A stretch of 64,000 bases of DNA from Ruminococcus albus AD2013 (lineage in GTDB: Bacteria; Bacillota; Clostridia; Oscillospirales; Ruminococcaceae), in NCBI RefSeq assembly GCF_000526775.1, contig NZ_JAGS01000005.1:323528-387527 (forward strand), written 5' to 3'. A model generated the notes under the pieces. The model worked only from the letters and a program-made list of their open reading frames with translations, had not been told where the DNA came from and ran no database searches. Shown here piece by piece: positions 9,559 through 18,210 of the stretch (position 1 is its first letter; each line of letters opens with the position of its first letter). The position numbers and the translations under genes are program-made.

Positions 9559-10029
9559 CGGGTGTTCAAGTTTCAGTCTTCTTACGATTGCAGAACCGAA
9601 TACTAAAAAGCCTTTTACCCAGCGACAAATGCGTGCTGCTGTGTGATCATCAACGAACTCATTTATTGCATCACAAATAGCAGCGTAGATTTTGGCACTT
9701 AAATGCTTGAACGGAACAACAAAATCCGGAAGTTCACAATGATAGTGATAGCATTTAGAACAGTAAAAAACTCTCATAGAGTATTTTTCACGCTTTCGGC
9801 TATTTTCACGGAAAACAAAACGTCTGCATATGCCGTTAAATCTCATATGATTACCGCACTCGGGGCAAACTGCTTCTTCTTTACCGAAAATATAATGAAT
9901 ATCGTCCTTTACAAATGCGGAAAAACTCGATACAATAAACATAGTGTAGACGATAGCCGAGTTATGACCGCGGATCATATAAGCAAAACGGCTATCGTTT
10001 TTCCTTTCTGAAATATGGTTATTAACCAT
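9532..10029 (-). CDS. Zinc-finger protein of transposon origin (DUF6431-like), end altered
   Basis: 165 residues. A CPECG knuckle and a later CSKC pair suggest one zinc site; the second half is helical (IYAAICDAINEFVDDHTAARICRW contains a helix-turn-helix-like stretch). From memory such uncharacterised proteins sit beside TniB-type ATPases in clostridial elements, which fits the fused ATPase remnant next door. Its last residues are read in a shifted frame of the ATPase sequence, so the natural C-terminus may be lost. It is the gene nearest the right transposon end. Role probably in transposition; unproven. Confidence 0.5.
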   Translation of the reverse strand: MVNNHISERKNDSRFAYMIRGHNSAIVYTMFIVSSFSAFVKDDIHYIFGKEEAVCPECGNHMRFNGICRRFVFRENSRKREKYSMRVFYCSKCYHYHCELPDFVVPFKHLSAKIYAAICDAINEFVDDHTAARICRWVKGFLVFGSAIVRRLKLEHPTLRKTLFH

Positions 10030-10049
10030 TATATCATATTTCCTAATAA

Positions 10050-10105
10050 ATTAAAAGACGGTATCCTCCCGGACACAAGGTCGGGAAGATACCGTTTTGT
10101 TTTTT
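10050..10105. terminator. Large hairpin with T-run, probable bidirectional terminator
   Basis: GACGGTATCCTCCCGGAC can fold with GTCGGGAAGATACCGTT, flanked by A-rich and T-rich tracts. It lies between the zinc-finger gene and the right transposon end. Confidence 0.6.
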
Positions 10106-10254
10106 GTTTATCGCTGTTGTTTTCTCAGGAGCATTCTGCCTTGACAAATAGAGTGGTCAGCTTGACAAAATAGAGTGTCTGCACCTCGACAGAACGATTC
10201 CCTGAATAACAAGATACGTTCACTTCTGGATGACAAATAAAGGGAGCGGTAACA

Positions 10255-10259
10255 ATCAT
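10255..10259. repeat. Target-site duplication, right copy (ATCAT)
   Basis: Directly follows the right transposon end and matches 4696-4700. Confidence 0.8.
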
Positions 10260-10285
10260 TTTATGAAAACGATCCTTCAAATAGG

Positions 10286-11614
10286 TCATGAAAAATAATC
10301 TACATAGTCATCTGATGTTTCCGTACCAAAGAAATTAATCCTGGAACCCTTTTCTGAATCAAAGCCAAGTCCGGTAAAATCAAAATAAATAAGTTTTCCT
10401 ATTTCATTATTTTCATCCACAATTTTTCTTGCCTTAAGTTTGATTTTTATCTTACCCGAATAATCTCCCGTCTCGGGGTCGGCTACAAGCAGATCTCCTT
10501 CGGGAGTATAACCATACACGATGCCTACACTTTCTCCTTCTTCAGGGCCAAACAAAGAAACGTATACGCACTTGTTACTTTCTATAAATTTCAATACAGA
10601 AGAAAGGTCAGCTGCTGTGTTTGTGTTTTTGGTCATTCTGTCCTTAAAATCATTTGTGTATTTTAAGACCTTAACATCTGTAATAATATTTTTGCTCTCA
10701 GAATCACTGAACAAAGGTGTTTTTTGGCATTTCAAGTACGTCTTCCCCTTTGCCGGCAAAACAAAAGCAAGTGTATTCCCAAAGAAAGCGTTTTTTAATT
10801 TGTAATTTGTACCGAATGCAGAAAATGTATACTTGTATTTCGGCTTATTATCCAGGATAACGATATAACTGTCTTTATTTATGTAATAAGCATCTTCAAC
10901 TTTTCTGTATTTCATCTTTTCGAGTTTTTGTGCTTTTGTATTGTAGTTATACACGTATTTGTGCAAGGTCTCTGGGAACTGAGCCCATCCTTTAAAATTT
11001 CTGATATAATATCCGTTCTTATCTTTGATGACATAGCCATTTGCCTTATCCTCATAACTATCCGCCCATAATATCACTCCGTCGTCTTTATACGGATCAC
11101 TTATAGTTTTACCCTCAGCTTTATCCTTCTTTTTAACCGCTTTTATAAGCGGATCAGCTTTTACCGGATCTGTATTAAGTGCAAGTTCAACTTTATCGCC
11201 AAAGCCGTCACCATCTGTATCGTCACTGAATATATCCGTTTTTGATAAAATTTCATAAGAATTAGTTATTCCATCTCCGTCGAAATCTTCATCAGGATAA
11301 TTTACGGCAGCTTTTTCATTAAATTCAATGGCTTTAGGGTCTATAGGCAAAGAGTAATACTCTTCTTTTTCTGTACCTGTGATCCATGATGGAATATATA
11401 CAGAAAGCAAAAATACTGCGACCGAGACAGAAGCAATAGACAGTCCTTTCTTGGTTCTTCTTGATACATTAAATTTTATGAAGCTATCAGATAATTTTTC
11501 AGCTTTATCTGCAGTGTATTTTGAACCTTTTTTGAGTTCGATTTTTGTGCGGTTGAATATTTTATCCTTATAATCCTCAAGTTCCCTTCTTCTAAGTGGA
11601 TTAAAAAAAAGCAT
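10286..11614 (-). CDS. Single-pass membrane protein with calcium-loop (thrombospondin-3-like) repeats
   Basis: 442 residues. A basic cytosolic N-terminus (1-56) is followed by one membrane segment (about 57-78). Near 104-150 lie two D-x-D-G-D-G loops (DFDGDGITNSYE and DTDGDGFGDKVE) of the kind that bind calcium in TSP3-like or EF-hand-like repeats. The C-terminal 280 residues are extracytoplasmic. The region around YVSLFGPEEGESVGIVYGY faintly resembles C39/papain-fold domains, but no full catalytic set is seen. ATG at 11614 is preferred because AGGAGGGG lies just upstream; an in-frame ATG at 11659 lacks a site and would precede the promoter P3. Monocistronic. Function unknown. Confidence 0.75.
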   Translation of the reverse strand: MLFFNPLRRRELEDYKDKIFNRTKIELKKGSKYTADKAEKLSDSFIKFNVSRRTKKGLSIASVSVAVFLLSVYIPSWITGTEKEEYYSLPIDPKAIEFNEKAAVNYPDEDFDGDGITNSYEILSKTDIFSDDTDGDGFGDKVELALNTDPVKADPLIKAVKKKDKAEGKTISDPYKDDGVILWADSYEDKANGYVIKDKNGYYIRNFKGWAQFPETLHKYVYNYNTKAQKLEKMKYRKVEDAYYINKDSYIVILDNKPKYKYTFSAFGTNYKLKNAFFGNTLAFVLPAKGKTYLKCQKTPLFSDSESKNIITDVKVLKYTNDFKDRMTKNTNTAADLSSVLKFIESNKCVYVSLFGPEEGESVGIVYGYTPEGDLLVADPETGDYSGKIKIKLKARKIVDENNEIGKLIYFDFTGLGFDSEKGSRINFFGTETSDDYVDYFS

Positions 11615-11633
11615 ACTATCCCCTCCTGTTATA

Positions 11634-11662
11634 ATTATATCAGAAAATTTAAAAAACAAAAA
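11634..11662 (-). promoter_or_regulatory. Backbone-class promoter P3
   Basis: Minus strand: TTTTTG, N7, AATTTTC, TGA, TATAAT, about 13 nt before the ribosome site of the 442-residue membrane protein. It follows the recD2 operon terminator directly. Confidence 0.75.
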
Positions 11663-11686
11663 AAAGAGACCGAAGTGATCTCTTTT
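11662..11686 (-). terminator. Terminator of the recD2 tandem operon
   Basis: AAAAGAGA / TCTCTTTT stem with a 9-nt loop, then a long T-run on the minus strand, 23 bp past the second recD2 stop. Confidence 0.8.
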
Positions 11687-11708
11687 AATGATAACTGATT
11701 CCTACAAA

Positions 11709-13886
11709 TCATATCCCGTCATATTTGGCGATCTTTTCATTTATAGATGTGTTTCTAATAATGGGTTCAATATTATTGACAGCTCTGTACAACGCCTGTG
11801 GGTCAGCTATCAGTATCATTTTATTTTTTGCTCTTGTTACAGCAGTATAGAGCAAGTTACGCTGAAGCATTACATAGTCTGCATTACCGTATGCAGAAAT
11901 TACCGTCATGTATTCAGAACCCTGGCTCTTGTGTACGGTGATCGCATACGCGATGGTAAGGTTTGTAGACTGGAGTTTATTGTAGGTCTTGCGTCCGCCT
12001 ACATCCATCATTACATCCATTGATGCATTATCGTTGTCTATGGCATATACTATACCGCAATCGCCGTTTGCAACTCCAAGTTCAGAATCATTTGAAGTCT
12101 GCATAACTCTGTCTCCGACTCTGAACTGACCGGGGCCAAAGACTTGCTGCTTTAGTCTTAGTGGATTAACTTTATCGCGTATTATTTTATTAAGCGTATT
12201 TGTACAGGTGTCTCCTCTTTGTCTCATAGGAACGATTATCTGCACTCTTTTATAATTACCTCCTGCATTTTTTAGTTCTTCGTAATACTTGGCTAAAACT
12301 AATTCCTGCCTTCTGATAGGATCTTTCTCTTTGATAATCTCAAATTCATCGTCTTCTTTGAATTTGCTTGAACCTCGATTGATCGACCTTGCATTCTCCG
12401 CAATTGAGCCTTTGAATCGGTGAGTAAAAGTAAGTTTTACCATAGGAACAAGCCCTGAGCTGACAAGATCTCTGAAAAAGTTTCCTGCTCCGATAGATGG
12501 AAGCTGATCGATATCTCCGACCAGCACAACGGTGTCTGTTTTCTTTATCAAGTAAAACAGCTTTGCGGCATTTTCTACATCTATCATCGATGTTTCATCA
12601 ACTATAAACAGCCTGTTCGGTTTGTTATTTATCTCATCGCCAACGATAGCACCTTTGCTGAAAGTGTATTTTGCTATCGTATAGGCTTCAAGTCCTGTAC
12701 TTTCTGCGAGTTTTCTTGATGCTCTTCCTGTTGGAGCCAGAAGTATAACCCCGAATTTCATTGCAAGCGCTGCCTTAGCAACTGCATTGATAATTGTAGT
12801 TTTTCCTGTGCCGGGGCCGCCGGTGATAATGCTGAAATGATTTCTTAAAGATGTTTTTACAGCTTCGACCTGAAGCGGCTCAAACTCAAAATCCGGATTT
12901 GTTTCTCTTGAAGTAATTAATTCGATTGTATCATCTACAATATCTTCTCTGTAAGCTCTGTTCCTGTATTTCTTCATAATGCTTATTTTTCTTGCAAGGT
13001 CATTTTCAGCGTCATACAGTTCTTTCAGATAGACACGAACGAAGTCGCCATCCTTTTCAAGAATGATCTTTTCCTCCTCGTAAAGACTTTTGATCTCCTT
13101 GATTATAACTTTATCAGGTACGTCGATGTTATCTATCAGGCTTCTTATATTATCACCAAGCTCATCAAGCATGATGAAGCAGTGTCCCTGATCATTGCTT
13201 ATTGTATCAAGCGTGTGGATTATTGCTGCTTTTACTCTTCTTGGATCATTAAGAGCTATTCCGGAAGAAACAGCCAATTCATCAACTGTTTTGAATCCGA
13301 ATCCTCTTATATCACATATCAGCTGATAAGGATTATCCTGAATGATCTTTTCGGCCTTATCACCATAAGTCTCGTGGATCTTTACGCATTTTTTCTGAGT
13401 GATCTGACCTTTAAAAAGATTCATTATGTGCATCATACCACACGTATTAATATATGAATCATGGATCTTTTTTGCCTTTGCTTTTCCGATCTTTGGTATC
13501 TCTGTCAATTTTTCAAAGTCATTACTGATTACGTCAATAGCATTATCCCCGAATTTTTCAATTATTGCTTCTGCTATTTTTTTCCCGCAGCCCTCGACGA
13601 ATCCTGAAGTGAGATACTTAAATAGTGAGCTCTTGTCATTCAGCAGAAGATTAGAGGCAGTTACCTTGAACTGCATTCCGTATTTAGGATGATTGACCCA
13701 ATCCCCATTGAATTCCATTTCGCACTCTTCTACAGGATTTGGTATATTCCCTACAAACATTATCTGATTTTTTGAAAGTGCAAATCCTGCATTTTTCAGT
13801 TCTTCTTTAGGGAGTCCGGAAACTAATATAGATGCCCAATCTCCTCTTACGGCAAAGATCTTGTCTATTTTTCCTTTTATAATCAT
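11709..13886 (-). CDS. RecD2-like ATP-dependent DNA helicase (second of tandem pair)
   Basis: 725 residues. Order: N-terminal OB-like domain, helix-hairpin-helix region (about 90-200, with GCGKKIAEAI and IRGFGFKTVD), then the SF1 helicase core: Walker A GGPGTGKTT (about 355-364), Walker B IVDETSMID, VGDIDQLPSIGAGN, and the C-terminal AYAITVHKSQGSE and LLYTAVTRAKN motifs. This is the RecD2/TraA type, a 5'-3' helicase acting in repair or replication-fork processing without RecBC. ATG at 13886 is used, 17 bp after the upstream stop, with AAGGAG before it. It is co-transcribed with its paralogue from P4. A substrate difference between the two copies is not evident. Confidence 0.9.
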   Translation of the reverse strand: MIIKGKIDKIFAVRGDWASILVSGLPKEELKNAGFALSKNQIMFVGNIPNPVEECEMEFNGDWVNHPKYGMQFKVTASNLLLNDKSSLFKYLTSGFVEGCGKKIAEAIIEKFGDNAIDVISNDFEKLTEIPKIGKAKAKKIHDSYINTCGMMHIMNLFKGQITQKKCVKIHETYGDKAEKIIQDNPYQLICDIRGFGFKTVDELAVSSGIALNDPRRVKAAIIHTLDTISNDQGHCFIMLDELGDNIRSLIDNIDVPDKVIIKEIKSLYEEEKIILEKDGDFVRVYLKELYDAENDLARKISIMKKYRNRAYREDIVDDTIELITSRETNPDFEFEPLQVEAVKTSLRNHFSIITGGPGTGKTTIINAVAKAALAMKFGVILLAPTGRASRKLAESTGLEAYTIAKYTFSKGAIVGDEINNKPNRLFIVDETSMIDVENAAKLFYLIKKTDTVVLVGDIDQLPSIGAGNFFRDLVSSGLVPMVKLTFTHRFKGSIAENARSINRGSSKFKEDDEFEIIKEKDPIRRQELVLAKYYEELKNAGGNYKRVQIIVPMRQRGDTCTNTLNKIIRDKVNPLRLKQQVFGPGQFRVGDRVMQTSNDSELGVANGDCGIVYAIDNDNASMDVMMDVGGRKTYNKLQSTNLTIAYAITVHKSQGSEYMTVISAYGNADYVMLQRNLLYTAVTRAKNKMILIADPQALYRAVNNIEPIIRNTSINEKIAKYDGI

Positions 13887-13903
13887 TTTAATTTTTCTCC
13901 TTT

Positions 13904-16081
13904 TTATTGCAATTCGATACATCTTTCGATTACTATATCATGTAATCTTTCAACCAAGGTCGTATTTCTTTTTCCTACTTCGTTACGTTTAACAGCCATA
14001 GAAATTGAACCTTGCTGCTGGACTATGATCACTTTCTTCTTCGCTCTTGTTACCGCTGTATAGAGCAGATTTCTTTTAAGCATTCCCGAATTTGGCAACG
14101 CTATGATAGTTATTGGAAATTCAGAACCCTGACTCTTATGGATCGTCATTGCGTAAGCAAGTTTGACGTCATCCAGATTTGATTTACTGAGTCTTATTTC
14201 TGTATCCTGTATCTTTACAGTCATTTCTTCCTCTCCTATTTCGGTTATATAGCCTACATCACCATTATAATATCCTTTTTCGGGATTATTTTTTATCATG
14301 ATGATCTTATCGTGGAACTTAAATTTTCTGTTTCTTCCATAGATCAACTCCGGAACGATCCCCGGGTTTAGCTCTTTTTGAAGTCTGTTATTTATATCAG
14401 CAACTCCGCCGTCATTTTTATGTGATGGAGAAAGTATCTGGGCGTAAAAAAGATCATCTGGTTTATGATACTCTTTTATTATATCTACGATTTTGTCTGT
14501 TATGTTTTGAGTCTGATAAATTTCAAAGTCACTGTCCTGCCTTAAGCAGTCATGACCATTGTTTATCTCATTTGCGTTTTTTATTATATTGCTGTCCGCA
14601 GCCTGTCTGTATGTTTTTATCAGCTTTTCTACCGGGATGGTTTTACTTTTGATCATATCATTCAGTACGTCTCCGGCTCCTACAGACTGGAGCTGATGAA
14701 TATCACCTACCATAATGACCAATGCTCCGGATTTTACCGCTGAGAAGAACAGCGAAGCAAGCGGACAGTCAAGCATACTTACTTCATCAACGATTATAAA
14801 ATCCGCATCGATCGGATCATATTCATTTTTACATCTTATATCCGACTCTTTCCCTTCAAAAGGCTTGTATTCAAGGAGCCTGTGGATCGTTGTTGCAGGT
14901 CGTCCGGTAGATTCGGTCATTCTCTGTGCAGCTCGTCCTGTCGGAGCGCAAAGTCTGACCTTATTATCGGGATACATTTTTTCGTATGCATCGATTATCC
15001 CCTTCACCGTCGTTGTTTTTCCGGTTCCGGGTCCTCCAGTGAGGATACCGATTCCTGTCTTTCTCAGAAGTCTGAAAGCTCCTCTTTGCTCGGGAGCAAA
15101 TTTGAATCCTGCAATAGATTCGGCGTAATCAGCATATTCTTCATTGTATTTGGTTTTTAATCCCGCGCTCTGCAATCGTATTATTTGTTCAGCTAAATTG
15201 TCTTCAGCTTTCTTCAAGTATTTCAGATAGATCTTTGAACCATCATCATCTTTAGCATAAACCACTTCATCAGAGTTTTTTAACGCCATGAGCACTCTGA
15301 ATCTGTCACTGCCTGAGAATGTGTCAAAATTCAAAACTTTTAAAACATCCGGCAGGAGCTGTGGTTCTTTGATAAATATATTACCTGACATCATCTGCGT
15401 TTGAAGATAATTTTCAATATATGCCTTAATTCTTTTTTGATCCTTCATGTCTTTTTGCTGTGAAGAAGCAATAGAATCACAGGATTTAAGTGGAAGCCCT
15501 ATCTGTAATCCTATTTCATATGGTTCGTCCTTGATTTTTTCAATACCTTCTAGTCCGTAGTTGGAATAAAGCCTGTCCACATGAAGCATTTTAGCTCCAT
15601 GAATAAAAAGAAATTTCATTATTTCTCTTTTTTCGGACTGATTCTTTATCTGATTTATGATCTGCTGGCTTTTTTCAGCTGTTACTCCGGAGATCATGGA
15701 TAGTCTAACTGAAGCTCCCGGAAGTTTGATATCATTAAAAAAATCATCAAATTCCGCTATGATCTTTTTTGCTACGATATCATTTATTCCCTTTATGCTT
15801 TTCAAAAAATCCAGGGTTATCATATCATCCCAGTTTTTCTCAGTATAATCCATTACACTGAATGTCCATCCATGGTCATTTGATTCCCATGTTCCTGATA
15901 ATTCCAGTGGGATCTCCGTATTGATCGTAGCTAACACACCTTTGCAGATCACAAATCCTCCTTTCATTTTATCTGCAATATTTGCCGACAGTTGAGGTCT
16001 TAGTCTGAATATAGTAAAGCCGCTTTCTATGTCTCTATAAATGTAATTTTGATATTTTCCCATTAATTTTTCGGTTATCAT
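13904..16081 (-). CDS. RecD2-like ATP-dependent DNA helicase (first of tandem pair)
   Basis: 725 residues, the same length and architecture as the next gene but clearly diverged. Walker A GGPGTGKTTT (about 349-358), Walker B IIVDEVSML (about 429-437), VGDIHQLQSVGAGD, LAYAMTIHKSQGSEF and LLYTAVTRAKKK are all intact, so it should be active. The N-terminal HhH region has IKGINDIVAKKI. ATG at 16081 is preferred: GGAGG lies 9 nt upstream and P4 starts transcription about 35 bp before it. The open frame continues upstream into the IS1182-like element but is not translated there. Two RecD2 copies side by side are unusual and suggest a dedicated replication or transfer role. Confidence 0.9.
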   Translation of the reverse strand: MITEKLMGKYQNYIYRDIESGFTIFRLRPQLSANIADKMKGGFVICKGVLATINTEIPLELSGTWESNDHGWTFSVMDYTEKNWDDMITLDFLKSIKGINDIVAKKIIAEFDDFFNDIKLPGASVRLSMISGVTAEKSQQIINQIKNQSEKREIMKFLFIHGAKMLHVDRLYSNYGLEGIEKIKDEPYEIGLQIGLPLKSCDSIASSQQKDMKDQKRIKAYIENYLQTQMMSGNIFIKEPQLLPDVLKVLNFDTFSGSDRFRVLMALKNSDEVVYAKDDDGSKIYLKYLKKAEDNLAEQIIRLQSAGLKTKYNEEYADYAESIAGFKFAPEQRGAFRLLRKTGIGILTGGPGTGKTTTVKGIIDAYEKMYPDNKVRLCAPTGRAAQRMTESTGRPATTIHRLLEYKPFEGKESDIRCKNEYDPIDADFIIVDEVSMLDCPLASLFFSAVKSGALVIMVGDIHQLQSVGAGDVLNDMIKSKTIPVEKLIKTYRQAADSNIIKNANEINNGHDCLRQDSDFEIYQTQNITDKIVDIIKEYHKPDDLFYAQILSPSHKNDGGVADINNRLQKELNPGIVPELIYGRNRKFKFHDKIIMIKNNPEKGYYNGDVGYITEIGEEEMTVKIQDTEIRLSKSNLDDVKLAYAMTIHKSQGSEFPITIIALPNSGMLKRNLLYTAVTRAKKKVIIVQQQGSISMAVKRNEVGKRNTTLVERLHDIVIERCIELQ

Positions 16082-16120
16082 TTTTATGTACCTCCATTTA
16101 TCAATAAGTATGCTAAAAAT

Positions 16121-16149
16121 ATTATAGTCGAAAATTATGGGAGATAAAA
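16121..16149 (-). promoter_or_regulatory. Backbone-class promoter P4 (recD2 operon)
   Basis: Minus strand: TTTTAT, N7, AATTTTC, GAC, TATAAT, a perfect match to the shared layout. The TTTT of the -35 abuts the end of the IS1182-like element. Confidence 0.8.
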
Positions 16150-17972
16150 AGGGGCTGTTGCAGCCCCAACAAAGAAAAAGACGCCTGACACACCAAAAAG
16201 GTAGTGCCAGGCGTCTCATTTTGTGGTATAATGTAATTGCAAATATAACATCAAACCAACGAAAGGATTGTACCACAAAAATGAGAAATTGTCAAGTGCG
16301 TCTTAACATGAATTATGAGATCTACATCGAAGAAAGCTCACCTGTCAGAGTATTGAGCAATGTTATAGATGAGATCTATCAAAAAGAAGAATACACGATA
16401 GTAAGCAAGTGGAATGGCGCCATACCCGAGGATATCATGATGAAGATACTCATCTACGGCTACATGAACGACTCTTTTTCAAGCCGTAAGATTGAACAGC
16501 TCTGCAAAAGGGATATCCATTTCATGTGGCTTCTCGATGGCTTTGGAGCTCCGGATCACAGCACTATCTCAAGATTTCGACAGAAAATGGGAGAACAGAT
16601 CGATCGTGTGTTTTACGCTGTTGTAAAGTATCTTTTGAATATGAAAGAGATAAGCGGTAAGAACCTGTTCATTGATGGCACCAAGATCGAAGCTAATGCA
16701 AACAGATATACATTCGTCTGGAAGAAGTCTGTATCCAAAAACGAACAGAAACTGCGAGTAAAACTGCCTGAGATACTTGATGAGATAAATTATGCTTATG
16801 GTGTGAGATTCCCCGAAAATACGCCAGTTTCGGATATGATCGGTACACTTTCTTCACTTATGATAAAATTCGGTATTGAACGAGTTTACGGAAAAGGACA
16901 TCATAAATCATCATATCAGAAAGCACTTGAAAAGCTGGAAGGATATCGCGATAAAATGGCACAGTATGACTATTACAACAGCCTTTTTGACGGAAGGAAC
17001 AGCTTTTCAAAGACAGATACCGATGCAACATTCATGCACATGAAGGAAGACCATATGAGAAACGGTCAGCTGAAACCCGGATACAACATACAGGCAGCGG
17101 TGGAAGGCGAGTATATTGTAGGTATAGACGTTTCAAGCGAACGGAGCGATGTAAATACGCTGATCCCGTTTCTTGAAAAGCTTAACAGTCTTGAGTTGTT
17201 TGTATTGAAAAACATCATCTGTGATGCAGGATATGAGAGCGAGGAGAACTATCTTTATCTCAGATCACATAACATGACCTCATATATAAAACCCGTAAAT
17301 TATGAGCAGAGCAAAAAGCGGAATTATCGTACAAAATACGGCAGACCCGAGAATATGGAATACCACGAAATGGGCGATATTTTCGTATGCAAAGCCGGCA
17401 GGATACTTTGGAGAGTCGGGACTAAACACGAAAAAAGCAAGACGGGATTCGTTTCCGAAAAAGCTATGTACAGATGTGAAAGCTGCGAAGGTTGTCCCTA
17501 CAAACAGAACTGTACAAAAGCAAAAGGAAACAAGACGCTGTCTATATCGCATAAGTTCAAAGAACTGAGAACAGAAAGCCTGGAAAATATAACGACCGAA
17601 TTCGGAAAACAGCTCAGAATGAACCGAAGCATACAGGCTGAAGGCGTATTCGGAGTACTGAAACAGGATCATGGCTTCAGAAGATTCCTGTGCAGGGGCA
17701 AAAATAACATCAGAACTGAGTTCCTTTTGCTGGGACTTGCATACAACATAAAGAAGCTTTTTGCTAAGATCTCAGAAAACCGACTTGGAATTTCTCTTTT
17801 TGAACTGAAATCAGCATAAAACCAGCAGAACATTACACCCCCGAGTCCTCTTTTTTGAAGAGGGCTTGGGGGTGTGCGCACTGAAACAGTTTATTTCACC
17901 AGTAAATATGTTTTTTTACTCTGATGTTCGGATATGGTTAGAGGGTGCTGCGATTGCAACACCCCCCTTTTT
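16146..17972. mobile_element. IS1182-family insertion sequence, apparently complete
   Basis: The ends are related inverted repeats: AAAAAGGGGCTGTTGCA on the left and, reverse-complemented, AAAAAGGGGGGTGTTGCA on the right. Just inside the left end a GACGCCTG...CAGGCGTC hairpin (about 16180-16220) probably blocks read-through. GTGGTATAAT (about 16223-16232) is an extended -10 for the transposase. Past the stop, an ACACCCCC/GGGGGTGT hairpin (about 17835-17875) closes transcription. No target duplication is evident. Partial copies and ends-only derivatives occur at 23.06, 23.4, 36.0, 37.6 and possibly 53.45 and 56.5 kb. Confidence 0.8.
16281..17819 (+). CDS. IS1182-family DDE transposase
   Basis: 512 residues from the ATG at 16281. 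The N-terminal helical domain has the DHSTISRFRQKMG motif, and FIDGTKIEANANRYTF is the block around the first catalytic Asp. A Cys cluster, CESCEGCPYKQNC (about residues 395-407), and the C-terminal GVFGVLKQDHGFRRFL block are typical of IS1182 transposases. Full length and uninterrupted, so probably functional. An in-frame upstream extension to 16137 would run through the terminal repeat and hairpin and is rejected. No strong ribosome site is visible, as is common for transposases. Confidence 0.92.
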   Translation: MRNCQVRLNMNYEIYIEESSPVRVLSNVIDEIYQKEEYTIVSKWNGAIPEDIMMKILIYGYMNDSFSSRKIEQLCKRDIHFMWLLDGFGAPDHSTISRFRQKMGEQIDRVFYAVVKYLLNMKEISGKNLFIDGTKIEANANRYTFVWKKSVSKNEQKLRVKLPEILDEINYAYGVRFPENTPVSDMIGTLSSLMIKFGIERVYGKGHHKSSYQKALEKLEGYRDKMAQYDYYNSLFDGRNSFSKTDTDATFMHMKEDHMRNGQLKPGYNIQAAVEGEYIVGIDVSSERSDVNTLIPFLEKLNSLELFVLKNIICDAGYESEENYLYLRSHNMTSYIKPVNYEQSKKRNYRTKYGRPENMEYHEMGDIFVCKAGRILWRVGTKHEKSKTGFVSEKAMYRCESCEGCPYKQNCTKAKGNKTLSISHKFKELRTESLENITTEFGKQLRMNRSIQAEGVFGVLKQDHGFRRFLCRGKNNIRTEFLLLGLAYNIKKLFAKISENRLGISLFELKSA

Positions 17973-18033
17973 GCCTTGTATTATTTTTTTGTCATAGCAA
18001 CATCCCTCTTTCGTGGAAATTGCATTTGTTTTC

Positions 18034-18062
18034 TTGCTTTTTTGTATACAAAGTGGTATACT
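18034..18062 (+). promoter_or_regulatory. Promoter with palindromic overlap, upstream of the HEPN gene
   Basis: TTGCTT, 17 bp, TATACT. Two GTATAC half-sites (GTATAC-N6-GTATAC) lie in the spacer and over the -10, which looks like an operator for repression of this unit. No AATTTTC box. Confidence 0.55.
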
Positions 18063-18066
18063 ATAG

Positions 18067-18204
18067 ATGTATAAAAATGTTAACATAGATGTGTGTTTCG
18101 CCGCTGATCTCAATGATTATGTACTTGATTCTTTTTTGCCATGCGGTTTCAAATACGATTTTCTTGACTTTTTTATACCTATGATATATAATGTAAAGGA
18201 TTGA
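18067..18204 (+). CDS. Small ORF (45 residues) ahead of the HEPN gene
   Basis: Starts at an ATG five bases after the -10, so it would be leaderless or nearly so, and ends 6 bp before the HEPN start. Acidic and aromatic, with two Cys; no family recognised. It could be a small antitoxin or leader peptide for the next gene, or chance. The position in a toxin-like two-gene unit is the only support. Confidence 0.3.
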   Translation: MYKNVNIDVCFAADLNDYVLDSFLPCGFKYDFLDFFIPMIYNVKD

Positions 18205-18210
18205 TAGTTT

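Larger units (their letters stand above)
4701..10254. mobile_element. Tn7/TniA-like transposon, transposase lost, carrying a dockerin gene
   Basis: The left end begins TGTCACCGCTCC and the right end, reverse-complemented, begins TGTTACCGCTCC. The ends stay alignable without gaps for about 50 bp, sharing TGTCATCC at +20 and AGTGAACGTATC after it. Further inside, both ends carry copies of a TATTTTGTCAA-type box (left near 4755-4770, right twice near 10140-10175), like the multiple transposase sites of TniA/TnsB elements. ATCAT flanks both ends. Inside are a dockerin gene, a TniB-like ATPase fragment and a zinc-finger gene; no DDE transposase is left. It sits between the CHC2 gene and the 442-residue membrane-protein gene. 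Confidence 0.8.

Noticed and set aside
10130..10180. Short CRISPR-like repeats (CTTGACAAA..ATAGAGTG twice)
   Set aside because: Only two copies at about 20-bp spacing; they match transposase-binding boxes at the other transposon end.
13904..16276. 790-residue version of the first RecD2 helicase
   Set aside because: The extra 65 residues read through promoter P4 and the IS1182-like end; ATG at 16081 has the ribosome site.
16137..16280. N-terminal extension of the IS1182-like transposase
   Set aside because: It translates the terminal repeat and hairpin, and the second partial copy matches only from the ATG equivalent to 16281.
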